From NCBI GenBank assembly GCA_038093515.1, contig JBBPSI010000001.1, positions 1 through 64,000 on the forward strand: 64,000 bases of DNA, in the 5' to 3' direction. Shown here in pieces: positions 46,680 to 56,774 of the stretch. The notes under the pieces were generated by a model. It was not told the origin of the DNA, did not search any database, and worked only from the letters and a program-made list of their open reading frames with translations. Numbering within the stretch: position 1 is the stretch's first letter; each line of letters begins with the position of its first letter. Origin of the DNA: Butyriboletus loyo. Its lineage: Eukaryota > Basidiomycota > Agaricomycetes > Boletales > Boletaceae. A program made the translations under genes and the position numbers.

Positions 46680-46930
46680 GGTGTTGGGGTTGTCGGGGAC
46701 GATGAGGAGGGGAGGCGGCGGGGATGGTGGCTGCGTGATTCAAACAATCGTTCCCCTCAGAAACGCGCGTCCGGCGCGTTCCCGCCACCGACCGCACAGC
46801 CACTCAGGTTTCAGAAGAAAAAAAAAAGTGTCGGTATAAAAACACCAGCGTTGGAGGGGTCGCATAGTTACATGCATGATCTTATCGGTACTGAACATAA
46901 CGTAGTCTGCAGACAAACATGGTCACCCTC

Positions 46931-47706
46931 CTAGAATCCGTATTCTGCCAATTTCTCAATGGAAGGTGATGCGTCCTCAACCGCTTTTTGGCGCAGCTTC
47001 AGCGCAGCAATCTGGAACTCAGAGTGAACTTTTCGCAGCCCTAAGACAATGTCCCAACTCTGCCTCACGCACCTTGCGTTCATGGAATGCCTGTGCTTTG
47101 ATCTTCCTCTTCTCCTCAAGGCGGTCAACGACATCCTTGTAACCCCACCCAACCTCGTGCGACAGGCGCTACACGATCGTGTTATCAATGCGCCACCCGT
47201 GCCAAATCCATCATCTCCCGTACCTTGACAGTGCAGTATTTCCGGCCAGGCTTCAACCGCAGTACCCGAAGGGCCTCAGGAACCACCATCCGCTTCTTGC
47301 GATCGTAGGGCGGCGGAACACCCTCAAAGAGTTTCAAACGCTCAAGCGCAGCAGTACCCCTTGCAGTTTTGTGGGGCACCATGCCACGGATGGCGCGGAA
47401 AAGAATTTTGGAAGGAGCGCGGTGGTGGAAAGGACCAGACTTCTTGGGGTTGACAATGTGGCGCTTGTGGAGGAAGTTGTGGTAGCGGAGCTGCGTAGCG
47501 CGAGACGTTTGTGTGGACTTTGTTGAAGGATAGATGTATCATCATACCTTGTTGCGGAAGAAACTGCCGGAGATATTGATCTCTTCGCATCTCACGACGA
47601 CAATCTTCTGGCCAGACAAAATTTGTTTGGAGATGATAGAGGCCAATCGACCAAGGAGGTGACCCTTGCCATCAATAACGATGGGTGTCGAAGAGAAAGT
47701 GGCCAT
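46931..47706 (-). CDS. RPL16: 60S ribosomal protein uL13 (Rpl16/L13a)
   Basis: Cytosolic large-subunit protein. Exons are 47706-47548, 47490-47224, 47168-47073 and 47011-46931, totalling 603 nt and 200 residues, the family's usual length. The N-terminus reads [20 protein letters not shown] and [19 protein letters not shown]. Exon 2 has [20 protein letters not shown] and the strongly conserved [20 protein letters not shown] and [14 protein letters not shown]. Exon 3 begins [20 protein letters not shown]. The last intron (47012-47072) joins HERK to IAALKLRQK. Every block is typical. Confidence 0.97.
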
Positions 47707-47952
47707 AATGAAATCTATATCGAATGGGAATGGTGTGTTGAGTTCCGAGAGCGGGCGAGAAACGAACTCGAGTGGACTCGCCTGTGGAGGAAGAAGTGGT
47801 TAGGAGCGCTCAATGACTTGGACGTCGAGCCCCGCTTGCCTTGGATCTTGAGGTCGTTGGGGAATGTGGGAACGTGCAATCGAGACAGCCACCATGACAA
47901 AAACTGTGCAGTCATTCTCGGACATTTCCGAACGAGTTCAACTAAATTATCA

Positions 47953-48824
47953 TTACAATTTCGCTGCTTGTGCGATCCACTGCGCTGTGCCATAGACGGA
48001 GATCGTCCACGGTTTATCTTGCACTCTCTTCCTTGTCCAGTATTCAACTATTCTCTCTCGCTTACCCACAGTAGCCCACACCTTCCCGCATAGCTCATAC
48101 TGGCCTCCATTCTCCAACTCCATCTTGGCAGATGGGAACAAGTCCGTGATAAAATTGATTGCAGTGACGACCACAGCCGTATATCCCTTGAGTGGTTCGC
48201 CCGCACGTGGAACCACGTTGGTGCTTTTGTTCAAGTCCGACAGCGCGTCTTCAGTGTTCCGCAAGTATCTTGTCACAAGGCCCCGCCACAGCTTTTCACG
48301 CTTGGGCGATGCTAACCAGTCCTGAGTCGGTGTGATGTGAATGGAAAAATTGCCCATTGTTGTTTCGGATGATACACTACCTCGTTGACGCAAGTTTCCC
48401 AAACCCGACCGAGGAAAAACAAGGATGCCTCCTTGATCATCTGCGTACATACCCTGACCTGGAGACTCATATCCTTGAGAAGCTGTGGTCACGTTTAGCC
48501 GGCCTTGTCGACCATGATATCTCTGCCACCCACAGGCGTCCCTTGAGGTGTCAAAAACTCTTCCAGGAATGCCAAGATAGCAGAAGTCTCTGCTAATACG
48601 AAATCATCCCCTCTCGCAGACTTGTCTCTGACCCGTAGAACCGGCAGTGCAGAATAAGGATAAAGGTCACGGGTAACTTTTCCTGACGTTCTCCATCGAC
48701 CCCAGATTTCTGGTGCGACTTCTTCCAAGGTGAATGGGACGCCAGAGTCAACAAGAAGAAGTAGGACAGGCTCCCCACGAGCTCGAACAGTGAGATAGGT
48801 GAGGTGAAGTTCGTGCGAGTTCAT
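47953..48824 (-). CDS. Glutathione S-transferase-like protein
   Basis: Exons 48824-48513, 48473-48381 and 48321-47953 give 257 residues in one frame. The N-terminal thioredoxin-like domain reads LTYLTVRARGEPVLLLLVDS then GVPFT, the pattern of sigma-like GSTs, followed by YPYSALPVLRV (the cis-Pro loop) and LAETSAILAFLEE. The helical C-terminal domain contains RVWETCVNEDWLASPKREKL, ITDLFPSAKMELEN and WATVGKRERIVEYWTRKR. A tyrosine sits at the usual catalytic position of the first strand. A role in conjugation or redox handling is inferred from fold. The first intron is only 39 nt. Confidence 0.78.
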
Positions 48825-48990
48825 GATAGTCTCTGTTCAGATGGACATGCTGCGGTACGCAGTAATAATTCATTCGCACGAAATCATTCGCCGCAAAATC
48901 AGGGCGACACACAAGCGACTAGTCCTCCAACGATCAGTGCTGAGTGAACTAGGGCTCCTGTCTACTCCCATGGCCTGCCCATCCACTACG

Positions 48991-50284
48991 TTACCCTCCG
49001 AAAGGGTATCGCCATTGACTCCCCTTGACATTACCCGACAGATCCACTACAAAGAGGTGTCCAGAATCAGGATATTTCTCCTGCAGGCTGCTGTCTCCCC
49101 CAACGGCACCACAGTGGGCAGTCGTTACGTATAATTGGTCCTCGTTGGGACCTGCACAACAAAATGACTATCATTCTCCAAGAACGTCCAAGTTGACTGC
49201 CCACCTCCAAAGCAACACGCAGTCACGTTGAGGGCAGTAGGAAAGTGTATCTCGGCGTCGATTTTGCCCTGAGGTGAGAATCGGACGATTCGAGAACCTC
49301 CCCATCTACCAAGAGTCGTCTAACATATTAATCTAGGATCAACCGACCGACGAACCTTGCGCTCCATATGTAGCCCTCTTCGTCAATACACAGACCGTCG
49401 CAAAAGGTCTTTTCCGGCAACCCCTGGGCAATTGCGTCAACGACAATTCTCCGATTTGACAACCTTCCATCATCGAAGTCGTAGGCATAGATGATATTGG
49501 TGAGGGAGTCCGTGAAGTACCTAGAAATCCTCTTGAGACACTCAGACAGCAGAACGAATTTCATCCTTGCATGGTTTTTCCATTAGGGCTCCAGCCAAGT
49601 CCGTTTGAGTCCTATACACTCTGAGTAAGTATTCTTCCCATGAGATAAGCACCATAGCTGACCGTAAAGGGTCCTTCATCTACAACTTTGCATTCCGACG
49701 TGTCCGGGTCATACATCCAAAGCTGTCCCGGGATACCCTGGACTCGAGAATGGATAGATCCAGCAAAAAATCGGCCTTTGCGGTCGCACGCTCCATCGTT
49801 GAATCTCACATAGGGAGCGTGATGCTCAGGTAACGGTTTACAGAGATAATGCAACCTTGATCCTCCGTCCAACACCGCGAAGCCGCTACCCGTCGTACAG
49901 GCAAGCTGGAAAATAATAGTAGCGAGCGTTGAACAAGGGAATGTCCGTAAAGCGCACTCACCCCTTCCCCACGGCTCCTCAAGGCGAGACATGTAATCGG
50001 TTCATCAAACGTCTCCACGCTTAGTTCTAGAGTCCTGGTATCCAGATGGAAAACCTTTTCGGGGGGACTCGACAATTTGATTCTCTAAGGAACAGACCTC
50101 CCGTCTTACCTTGTTCTCACATATATCTACAAAATGCAGGACTTGCGTTTTGGGATCATAAAGAGGGGCTATTGACAGCTCATCAATAGCAGAGTTACGT
50201 AGTTGGCACGCTCAAACCTTCGCCGAGGGTACATCCGACTTTAAGAAGTGGCTGATTGACAGTAAAGGTTTTGGGAGGCGACAT
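48991..50284 (-). CDS. SMP-30/gluconolactonase-like beta-propeller hydrolase
   Basis: Six-bladed propeller enzyme of the SMP-30/regucalcin family, usually a lactonase. The spliced chain reads MSPPKTFTVNQPLLKVGCTL then GEAPLYDPKTQVLHFVDICE (first metal-binding Glu in GEAP), VRFNDGACDRKGRFFAGS (family Asn and Asp), SNGLGWSPNGKTMYFTDSLT, FCDGLCIDEEGYIWSARWGG and SRIVRFSPQGKIDAEIHFPT. The family metal ligands Glu, Asn and Asp are all visible. The start at 50284 and stop at 48991 follow from this assembly. One intron, 49521-49570, needs a GC donor (CCAT|GCAAGG) to give KTMYFTDS. Substrate unknown. Confidence 0.87.
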
Positions 50285-50316
50285 GAGGGATAAGACGTCA
50301 CTCAACTTTCCATGTT

Positions 50317-50328
50317 GCATATATATGC
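50317..50328. promoter_or_regulatory. TATA-like palindrome upstream of the SMP-30 gene
   Basis: A perfect palindrome GCATATATATGC lies 33-44 bp before the SMP-30 start codon at 50284. Its position suits a core promoter. Motif evidence only. Confidence 0.35.
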
Positions 50329-50503
50329 GATAGCTCTCGGGCATCCAAATGGGGTTATCACGTCAAACTATTGAGCAAATGACCCACTCAGCCCAAAATA
50401 AGCCCGGGCATTGAACAGCACCCGATCATAACCAAAGTGGAAAGAAGTGTTTAATTGATTCCGGGTACAAGATGACAGTGGACGAAGAGTGCTACCCCTT
50501 CCC

Positions 50504-51086
50504 TCAGTGAGCTAATGAAGAGTGAGCAATGTGCAATGCGGAAGGTGAAGTGTACAAACCTTCGGGCGTTTTTGCAATATAGTCGATGGCTGTTCAGAGG
50601 CAAAATAATAAGCATTAGCAGTTTAAACGGCCAATGAAGGAGGATACCCTGCTGAACAGTCTTTATTTCGTCAGCTTCGGCGTCAGGAATCTCAATGGTA
50701 AACTCCTGTGGATGTCAAATGAAGGATTACGTCGGTGGAACAGGGACCACGCGAACCTCTTCTATAGCCATGACGACTTCAACCGCATCCAAGCTGTCAA
50801 GGGAGAGGTCACCCGCAAAGGAAGCCAAAGTCGAAATCTGGAAAATATGTAGGTAATCGGGAAAAAAAGACATGGATCTGTGTATGCATTGGAAATGTAC
50901 CTTGGAGTGCTCGATTTTCTCAAAACCCTTGAGCACGTCGAATATTCTAGTTTGAATGTCTCCCTTAGAGAGTCCTGCTGCGGCAGAAAAGTTTGCGCGG
51001 TGCAATCTGTACGCAGATTGCTTGGAAACGGCGAATGTCGGTCGGGAACGAGACAGACTACGGAGAGTTATACGAGCGAAAGACAT
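50504..51086 (-). CDS. ACP1: Mitochondrial acyl carrier protein
   Basis: Carrier of acyl groups for mitochondrial fatty acid synthesis, also a subunit of complex I and a partner of LYR proteins in many eukaryotes. Exons are 51086-50901, 50837-50757, 50705-50648, 50589-50560 and 50504-50511, totalling 363 nt and 120 residues. The N-terminus MSFARITLRSLSRSRPTF is a clear presequence. The phosphopantetheine site is FAGDLSLDSLDAVEVVMAIE with the serine in DSLD. The end reads IEIPDAEADEIKTVQQAIDY then IAKTPEAH; the last two codons need an 8 nt final exon, while reading through would give a longer, atypical tail ending at the same stop. Divergent from bL17m by 144 bp. Confidence 0.93.
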
Positions 51087-51230
51087 TTTAGTGTGAACGC
51101 GTCTGACAGAAGGCGTTTTGTTCGCTATGCTGCCCGAATTTGACCGAAGATTACCTAAGCTACCTTTTGAGAAAGCCTGTGCTACATCTTGGCTCTTGGT
51201 CTTAAATTTCAACGGTAGTGTCCCAGCAAT

Positions 51231-52261
51231 ATGAAGCATGGCGTCGCGTTTCGAAAATTCTCCAGGACGTCCTCGCATCGCAATTTGATGCTTCGGTGCG
51301 TCGCGTAGTTCCTCCCTTTTGCTCAGTACTCATACTGCGCACTTAGAAACATCGTCAGCTCGCTGTTCGAGCATGAGCAGATTCGAACTACGCTTCCAAA
51401 GGCCAAGGATGCCGGGAGACTGGCTGAGAAGGCACGACATCTCAATCCAGCCACGCAACTGTCTAACTTCAATGGTAGATCATCACACTTGGTAAAAGGG
51501 GGAACGAAACTTCCTATCGCCGTGCCCAAGGCTTTCTCCTCAAGTCCGAGCTCTTGCCAAAACTTTTCTCTACATTCGCTCAGAGATACAAGGAACGCCC
51601 CGGTGGTTATACGCGTGTTGTCCAGATTGATAACCGGAAAGGCGACAATGCGCCTATGGCTCTTTTGGAACTAGTCGACAATCCAAGGGACTTCAAATTC
51701 GAGATGACAGCCCGGGCTGTGGGTCGGGAGCTGCTTACGGACAAGTTGCGCTGGAACACGCCAAGGGGTGTGCTCAACAACGGTGTCACCAATGCCCACG
51801 CCTCCGTCTCCGCCGAGCTCCAGTTGAAGGCGTACGACAAGGGGCAGTTGCGTTCCATGACTCGAAGGAATCTCCAAAAAGTATTAAAGTATCGGGGACG
51901 CGAGGCTCTCGCTGAGATTAGCCAGAAAGCAACTGCGCACACTGTGAGTGCCTCGAATGATTAAAAGATTGCGACATTCAACGTCTTTCAGGAGTCACTT
52001 CTTGCAAGACCGATAGTAGAGCACAGAGCACGGGTGGCTGAGAATTCGAGAGCAGAGAACGCCAAGGGTCCCTATAGTGCAGCATTCCACAAGTCATTAC
52101 ACGCGGGGTCCGCGGCCCCCGGGCAAATTCGACCCGCTGGGCAAGTCGCCAAGGGTGCGCTCACGCGAACGGGCTGGCTCCCCAAGAGTCGGTTACGTTC
52201 TGCTAACAAAGGTCCGCCGCAGCCTTCAGCTTATACTGTACAGAACCTGCAGCTTTCGTGA
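51231..52261 (+). CDS. MRPL8: Mitochondrial ribosomal protein bL17m
   Basis: Large-subunit mitoribosome protein. Exons are 51231-51295, 51347-51431, 51479-51943 and 51992-52261, giving 294 residues. The bL17 core starts at the first Met: MKHGVAFRKFSRTSSHRNLM, then SSLFEHEQIRTTLPKAKDAG, RLAEKIITLGKRGNETSYRR and PGGYTRVVQIDNRKGDNAPM. The GYTRV block is diagnostic. The C-terminal extension is basic and Ser/Ala-rich, as in fungal mitochondrial forms. The intron 51432-51478 has a GC donor, AAG|GCACGA, needed to join AEK to IITLGK. There is no long presequence, as often in this family. Confidence 0.92.
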
Positions 52262-52714
52262 ACTGCTACACATCATGAGGTGCTTGTACCGTTTATCGCT
52301 ACACGATGCAATGCTATTACGTTACAGCAGTGTGCGAAGTGTTTGACGTTGCGCTCGTTTATTGTCCAAGTCTTTTCCGAGCGAAAACAATGATTGACGA
52401 AGCTCTGCGAGGAGACAACAAGGACAATAACCAAAGGAAGAAATACAAAGTTGTGACGTCGACTCATCACAGCCGCTGCGGATTGGATACCAAGCAACCG
52501 ATAATGTTACATGACCAAGAGTGTTGTAGGAGGCCTTTCATCCCCGCCTGGAAATGACTTGACACCATCCACATGAGAAATAAGTTTAGGTTACGTATTA
52601 CGTTGCGTGCAACTGATTATCCGCCGGCAGAATGACCTGCGTTCTGTCTTGACGATGTATAGTATGACGGCGTGCGTCTTCAGAGGGTATTTTTCGCACG
52701 AGCTCACTGGGAGA
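52262..52714. other. Intergenic region, nothing recognised
   Basis: This 453 bp convergent gap lies between bL17m (plus) and a small minus gene. It should contain both 3' untranslated regions. I see no gene, RNA or repeat in it. Confidence 0.6.
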
Positions 52715-53190
52715 TCAGTAGGGATCGGTAAGACAGGCGGGTGGTCTGTGCCCAAGTGGACGTACAGAATCATTCCAGACGTTGAAGCGATAGTCGCGCC
52801 AAAGGCGGTCCACTGTGACCCCATTATATTGTGGGGTAGGAGACGCGCGCTGCGATGTGCGGGGGGATGGACCACTCGAAAAGAGCTGTGATATGTCGCA
52901 TCGAATGTCTCTCCAGCTTCGAGCACTATGAAAGGGCACGATGGGTCAAAGGAATGGCAGGAGGTGAACGAGACATACCTCACGTTGGCGACTTTTGTGC
53001 GCGATTTGAGAGCGTACTTGTAGACCGAACCGGCGTCGAGGATGAGGGTGACGCTTTCCCCGGGGTGGAGCAACAAGATCGCGCTGGTGGACCTTCCATA
53101 GTCTCGCAAGAGCTGTATGGTTGCACAGTCGTGTGTGTCGTTTGTGAAGTCGAGGCAGACCTCGTAGGAGGCTTGAGTTGGAGCAGGCAT
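52715..53190 (-). CDS. Small conserved-looking fungal protein, function unknown
   Basis: Two exons give about 140 residues. The first reads MPAPTQASYEVCLDFTNDTH then DCATIQLLRDYGRSTSAILL and GESVTLILDAGSVYKYALKS, a compact beta-rich segment. An intron with donor gtatgt and acceptor tttcatag joins KVANV to SARSWRDIRCDISQLFS. The end reads GVTVDRLWRDYRFNVWNDSV then a short Pro-rich tail. Skipping the intron leaves a longer open frame to 52591 that lacks the SWRDIRC block. I believe similar proteins occur across basidiomycetes, but I cannot name a family or activity. Confidence 0.65.
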
Positions 53191-53395
53191 GGGAATGCAG
53201 GGCGGCGTCGCAGACGCTCAGGTATGACTTTCGAGTGGAGATAGGAGAAGGGGAGTCGAGGAAGCCTGCCCCGTACACGGCTGGTTTTGTTAGCCTTGCG
53301 TGAGGGAGCAGGGCGAGTTTCAGACAAGCCACGTTGTAATTGTTGTGCTCCTAAGGGGGCGATTCCACGTTGATTCGGCGAGGCTTCCCATCTCC

Positions 53396-54565
53396 ATGCT
53401 GCCATTTCTCGACTCGCCGTTCGTTCCACGTCTCATCGTATACGATCTTATCCTCGCGGACCCAGTCCTCCAACGTCCACTTTTGTTTTGTTTCCTCGCA
53501 CTACGAGGTTGCCAACACATTCCGCACTCATGTCTCCCTGCGAAACGAGTTTCAGCCTTTTCATCGTATCTCCTCTTCTCCTGAAACAGCCCGAGCCGTG
53601 CAGTGGGCCGACGTCGCCAACGATGGTCACATCCTGGAAACTCTCCGTACTGGCCAAGTACTGTTTGTACTCTTCTATCCTAGCGCCTCATCCGGCCCCC
53701 TTCCAGCTCTATCGCATCCTCGCCAAGTTGGCTTTTCTAGAAAAGCTGCGCGTCTTCGATATCACCCCTTTGCCGTGAACGGTCTGTACTTGTCTCACCA
53801 GTCCATCATCCACCCCCTAACTATCATTTGCAGTCCCGCAATTGCGGTTCCATCTTGACTTTGAAGGTGCTATGTATCCTCCTAACATTCACAGGGTTAA
53901 CAATACCTCCACTCGCGTTGCCTCGTTCGACCGCCGACCCACTGATCGTGTTCGCTCATTGCATTTGTCAGGAGACTGCCATATCTCCCCCACGACGTCC
54001 TTCCCGGCCCTTGGCCGTCTCACTATTCGCAGCGTCACAAGCAATTCGTTTGATAGAGTCAGATTTAACTGTCTTTGCGGGCTCTCGGCTTCAGTCGTTC
54101 ACACACACACAAGGTCATCGTCTGGGGTTTGAGATCAGAAACATTCACCTCGAGTCTCTCCTCGACGGCCCTGTATGCTGCCTTCGAAAGCTGATTCTCC
54201 TAGGGAGTGCATGTCTTTCCACCATTACATCTTGCTTACGCAATCTCCCAACGCTCGAATACTTTGCGCTTTCACCCGTGATAGTAAGTGAGCTCAGGGA
54301 GAAGCCTTCTTGCCCTGGGACATTCCCTCCGGACGCTCAAGCTGCAGGTTATCTATGGTTGGTGTGCAGTTACATTTTTTCGACGAACGTATCATTTGCA
54401 ATAGTCTGGAGGAGCGGGTCCTGTCTCCGAATTCCCCGTTGGACACGATATAAGTATTCTTTCACACTCGTCTCATGGCGGAGGACGGGGAAGGAGCAGA
54501 GGGTGGAAACGTATCGCACATACTCTGCATCCCACACTAAAGATAGGACCATGGGAGGACAATGA
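53396..54565 (+). CDS. Possible F-box/LRR-like hypothetical gene, structure unresolved
   Basis: Coding-like segments lie in different frames and would need splicing: MLPFLDSPFVPRLIVYDLIL, VSLRNEFQPFHRISSSPETA, YRILAKLAFLEKLRVFDITP, QLRFHLDFEGAMYPPNIHRV, VRSLHLSGDCHISPTTSFPA and CLRKLILLGSACLSTITSCL. The Leu-rich spacing in the later pieces resembles leucine-rich repeats of fungal F-box proteins. I could not find a set of GT-AG introns that joins all pieces; one join works with a GC donor. The end may be a stop at 54451-54453 or at 54565. Treat this as a probable gene of uncertain model; it could also be decaying. Confidence 0.35.
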
Positions 54566-54807
54566 GGGAACCTAATCCGAGACTGCTCGAACATTGTAGC
54601 ATGAACATGAATATCAGAGGCAGGATTATATTAACTGGTCTGTAAAATGTCAAGGAAGCAGCTGCTATCGGCTGAACAGAGATAGTCCAAACGATACAAA
54701 AGGCTTCTGAGAGTCCATGAAACGATCTAACTAATCCCCATCTGTAGTTTGAAACATAGGTGAGCGTGCTTGAATCAAGCAATTTGCCAACCCATGAGGT
54801 ACCAGTG

Positions 54808-55766
54808 TTAGGACCGGCCAGTGAATTGCTTATCGGTGTGCTGGGGCTCAGAACCACGTGGCGGGTAAATATCGTATCCGTCATGACCTTCCTTCTGTGG
54901 TGGTGCACCGACGACCGTAGACGCCGTGCTATCTAGCCTTGCGTGTCCGCGAGGGCGACCCTCATCGAGCTCGTAGGATGCTCTATGATCCCAGGGATCA
55001 CCTCGATCAGCCATTGGAATATCGTTGGTCGGCGATCCGGTTGAATCATTGAGTGCATCATACTTCTCGTGATCCTCTCGCTGAGAGGCGCCATACGATG
55101 ACACGACGAAAAGGAAATAAGCCTGGAGGCTGTGGTAAGCATATGGATCACAGCGGTGACTACCCCGTCGCTCACTTGGACGAGTGCAAAGAAGACCCAA
55201 ACGCCAACCATCAGACCAACATCGACCCACGAAAATATATTACAGAGAGTCTGGCCCTCCGACGAGGTGCTGCCGTTGGAGCCGCTATCCGGGAAGAAAG
55301 TAGCCTCGCAATGTGATTGAGCAGTGGAGTGACGAGAGGCAGAAATGATAATCCAGACAGCAGCGATGGCAAACACTACAATAGACGCGCCTGTGTGGAG
55401 GGTAACATATCTGCGATACATGATTGCTTTTTCCTGTGCTTATGAGACGAACTGAGACTTGATGGATGGGTGTACCACTTACTTGTGCGACACCTAAGAA
55501 GCCTAGGATCTGAATTGCTGCTGCTACATAGCAGAAAGCTGCAAAGAGCGCAGGAGCGAACGATGGCGTTGCAGCACCGACGACTTGGGAGGTAAGGGTG
55601 AGACTGCGGAGAACAAGGGGTAGATAGGACGGGGGTGCTCACTAGATGGGGTAGCGACTGAGAGGGTTCCGACGACGATGGCGATGACGAACTGTTCAGT
55701 GAGGGTAGCGTATATGCCTGTATTGATGAGAGGGATTGCGCAACAGCAATACTCTCGTGGCCTCAT
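54808..55766 (-). CDS. Four-helix (tetraspan-like) membrane protein
   Basis: Four hydrophobic segments lie in order: CCAIPLINTGIYATLTEQFV with IAIVVGTLSVAT, FAPALFAAFCYVAAAIQILG, ASIVVFAIAAVWIIISAS and VDVGLMVGVWVFFALVQAY. Between the third and fourth is a loop with two cysteines (SHCEATFFPDSGSNGS, LCNIF). The hydrophilic C-terminal tail is rich in Asp, Arg, Ser and Pro (YDALNDSTGSPTNDIPMADR). Introns join TPS to IVGAATPS, GVAQ to EKAIMYRRY and LVQ to AYFLFVV. The start at 55766 (MRPREYCC) is preferred to the upstream Met at 55802. The topology resembles tetraspanins, but the canonical CCG motif is absent, so I leave it unnamed. Confidence 0.7.
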
Positions 55767-55899
55767 GGCTGGTTGGAGGAGGCGAAGAGAACCCGCAGCC
55801 AAACGATATCACTCGCACATTTGGGAAGTTGATTCCCACGCCTCGAGCCATTAAGGACCATTCTCGGTTGGCTCAGTCTCTTCCAGCTCCATCTCAAAC

Positions 55900-56621
55900 A
55901 TGGTCCGCCTCTTCCCGCTGTCCTTGCTTGCAGTCTTCGCAGGTGTAGCGCTCGCAGGTGTCAGCCAAGAACAGCAGGTTCTCGATGACACGTCCGTTCA
56001 GTTTTCCAACAAGTGGTCCTACGAGGATTGTGGTGAGAATACACATTCCTGGTTCAAAAAAACAAGTGATGACTGGTAAACAGGCTTTGAGACTGATCCG
56101 GTTCGGATACAATCTATACAAGTGTCTCCAGATCCGCCCGAGCCAGGTAAAGATCTCACTGTCACGGTTTCTGCCACCGCCGTCGAGACGATCGAGGTTC
56201 ATGTCCCCGCTTATCTTGCTCGGCTCAAACTGACGGCTCCTTCAGGAAGGCGCATATGCCAGTGTTGTTGTCAAGCTTGGTCTGATTAGGTTGTTGACGA
56301 AAGAATTCGACGTCTGCGATGAGGCGTAAGTCTCGTCTGCACAGACAGTGATCGTTTTCCTGACTATCCTTAGTCGTGCCGCCAATGCCAGCATTCAATG
56401 TCCCGTTCAGAAGGGTACCTACCATGTCTCACACACGGTCGCGTTACCGAGAGAAATCCCGCAAGGTTTGCCTCGCAAGTACACAGGTTTTTCTCCACTC
56501 ACGCCTTACTCCAGCCAAGTTCTCTATCAATGTCAAGGGATACACAAACCAAGACGCGGACATGCTCTGCTTGAATCTCATGGTGAACTTCATGAAGCTC
56601 CCCTTCCTTGAGGTTTGGTGA
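55900..56621 (+). CDS. NPC2: NPC2-like ML-domain lipid transfer protein
   Basis: Secreted or vacuolar lipid carrier of the MD-2-related lipid-recognition family; fungal members carry sterols or phosphatidylglycerol/inositol. The signal peptide is MVRLFPLSLLAVFAGVALA. Then SNKWSYE leads to DCGFETDPVRIQSIQVSPDP, TVTVSATAVETIEEGAYASV, LTKEFDVCDEA, IQCPVQKGTYHVSHTVALP and GYTNQDADMLCLNLMVNF. The cysteines (DCG, VCD, QCP, LCL) match the ML-domain disulfides. Five exons with 45-55 nt introns give about 170 residues, the normal size. Confidence 0.92.
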
Positions 56622-56774
56622 TTGGAACTTTCGGACGACGTGCTTGGTCTACTCTATCGTTTTGCTTGTATGTATATACTCTATGAGAAGGTTGCGTTGG
56701 AGGTTACCACAATAGGAAGGAGATGGACTTGCAGGCTACTCTCTTACCACTCACACTCAATAAATTGATCATTG

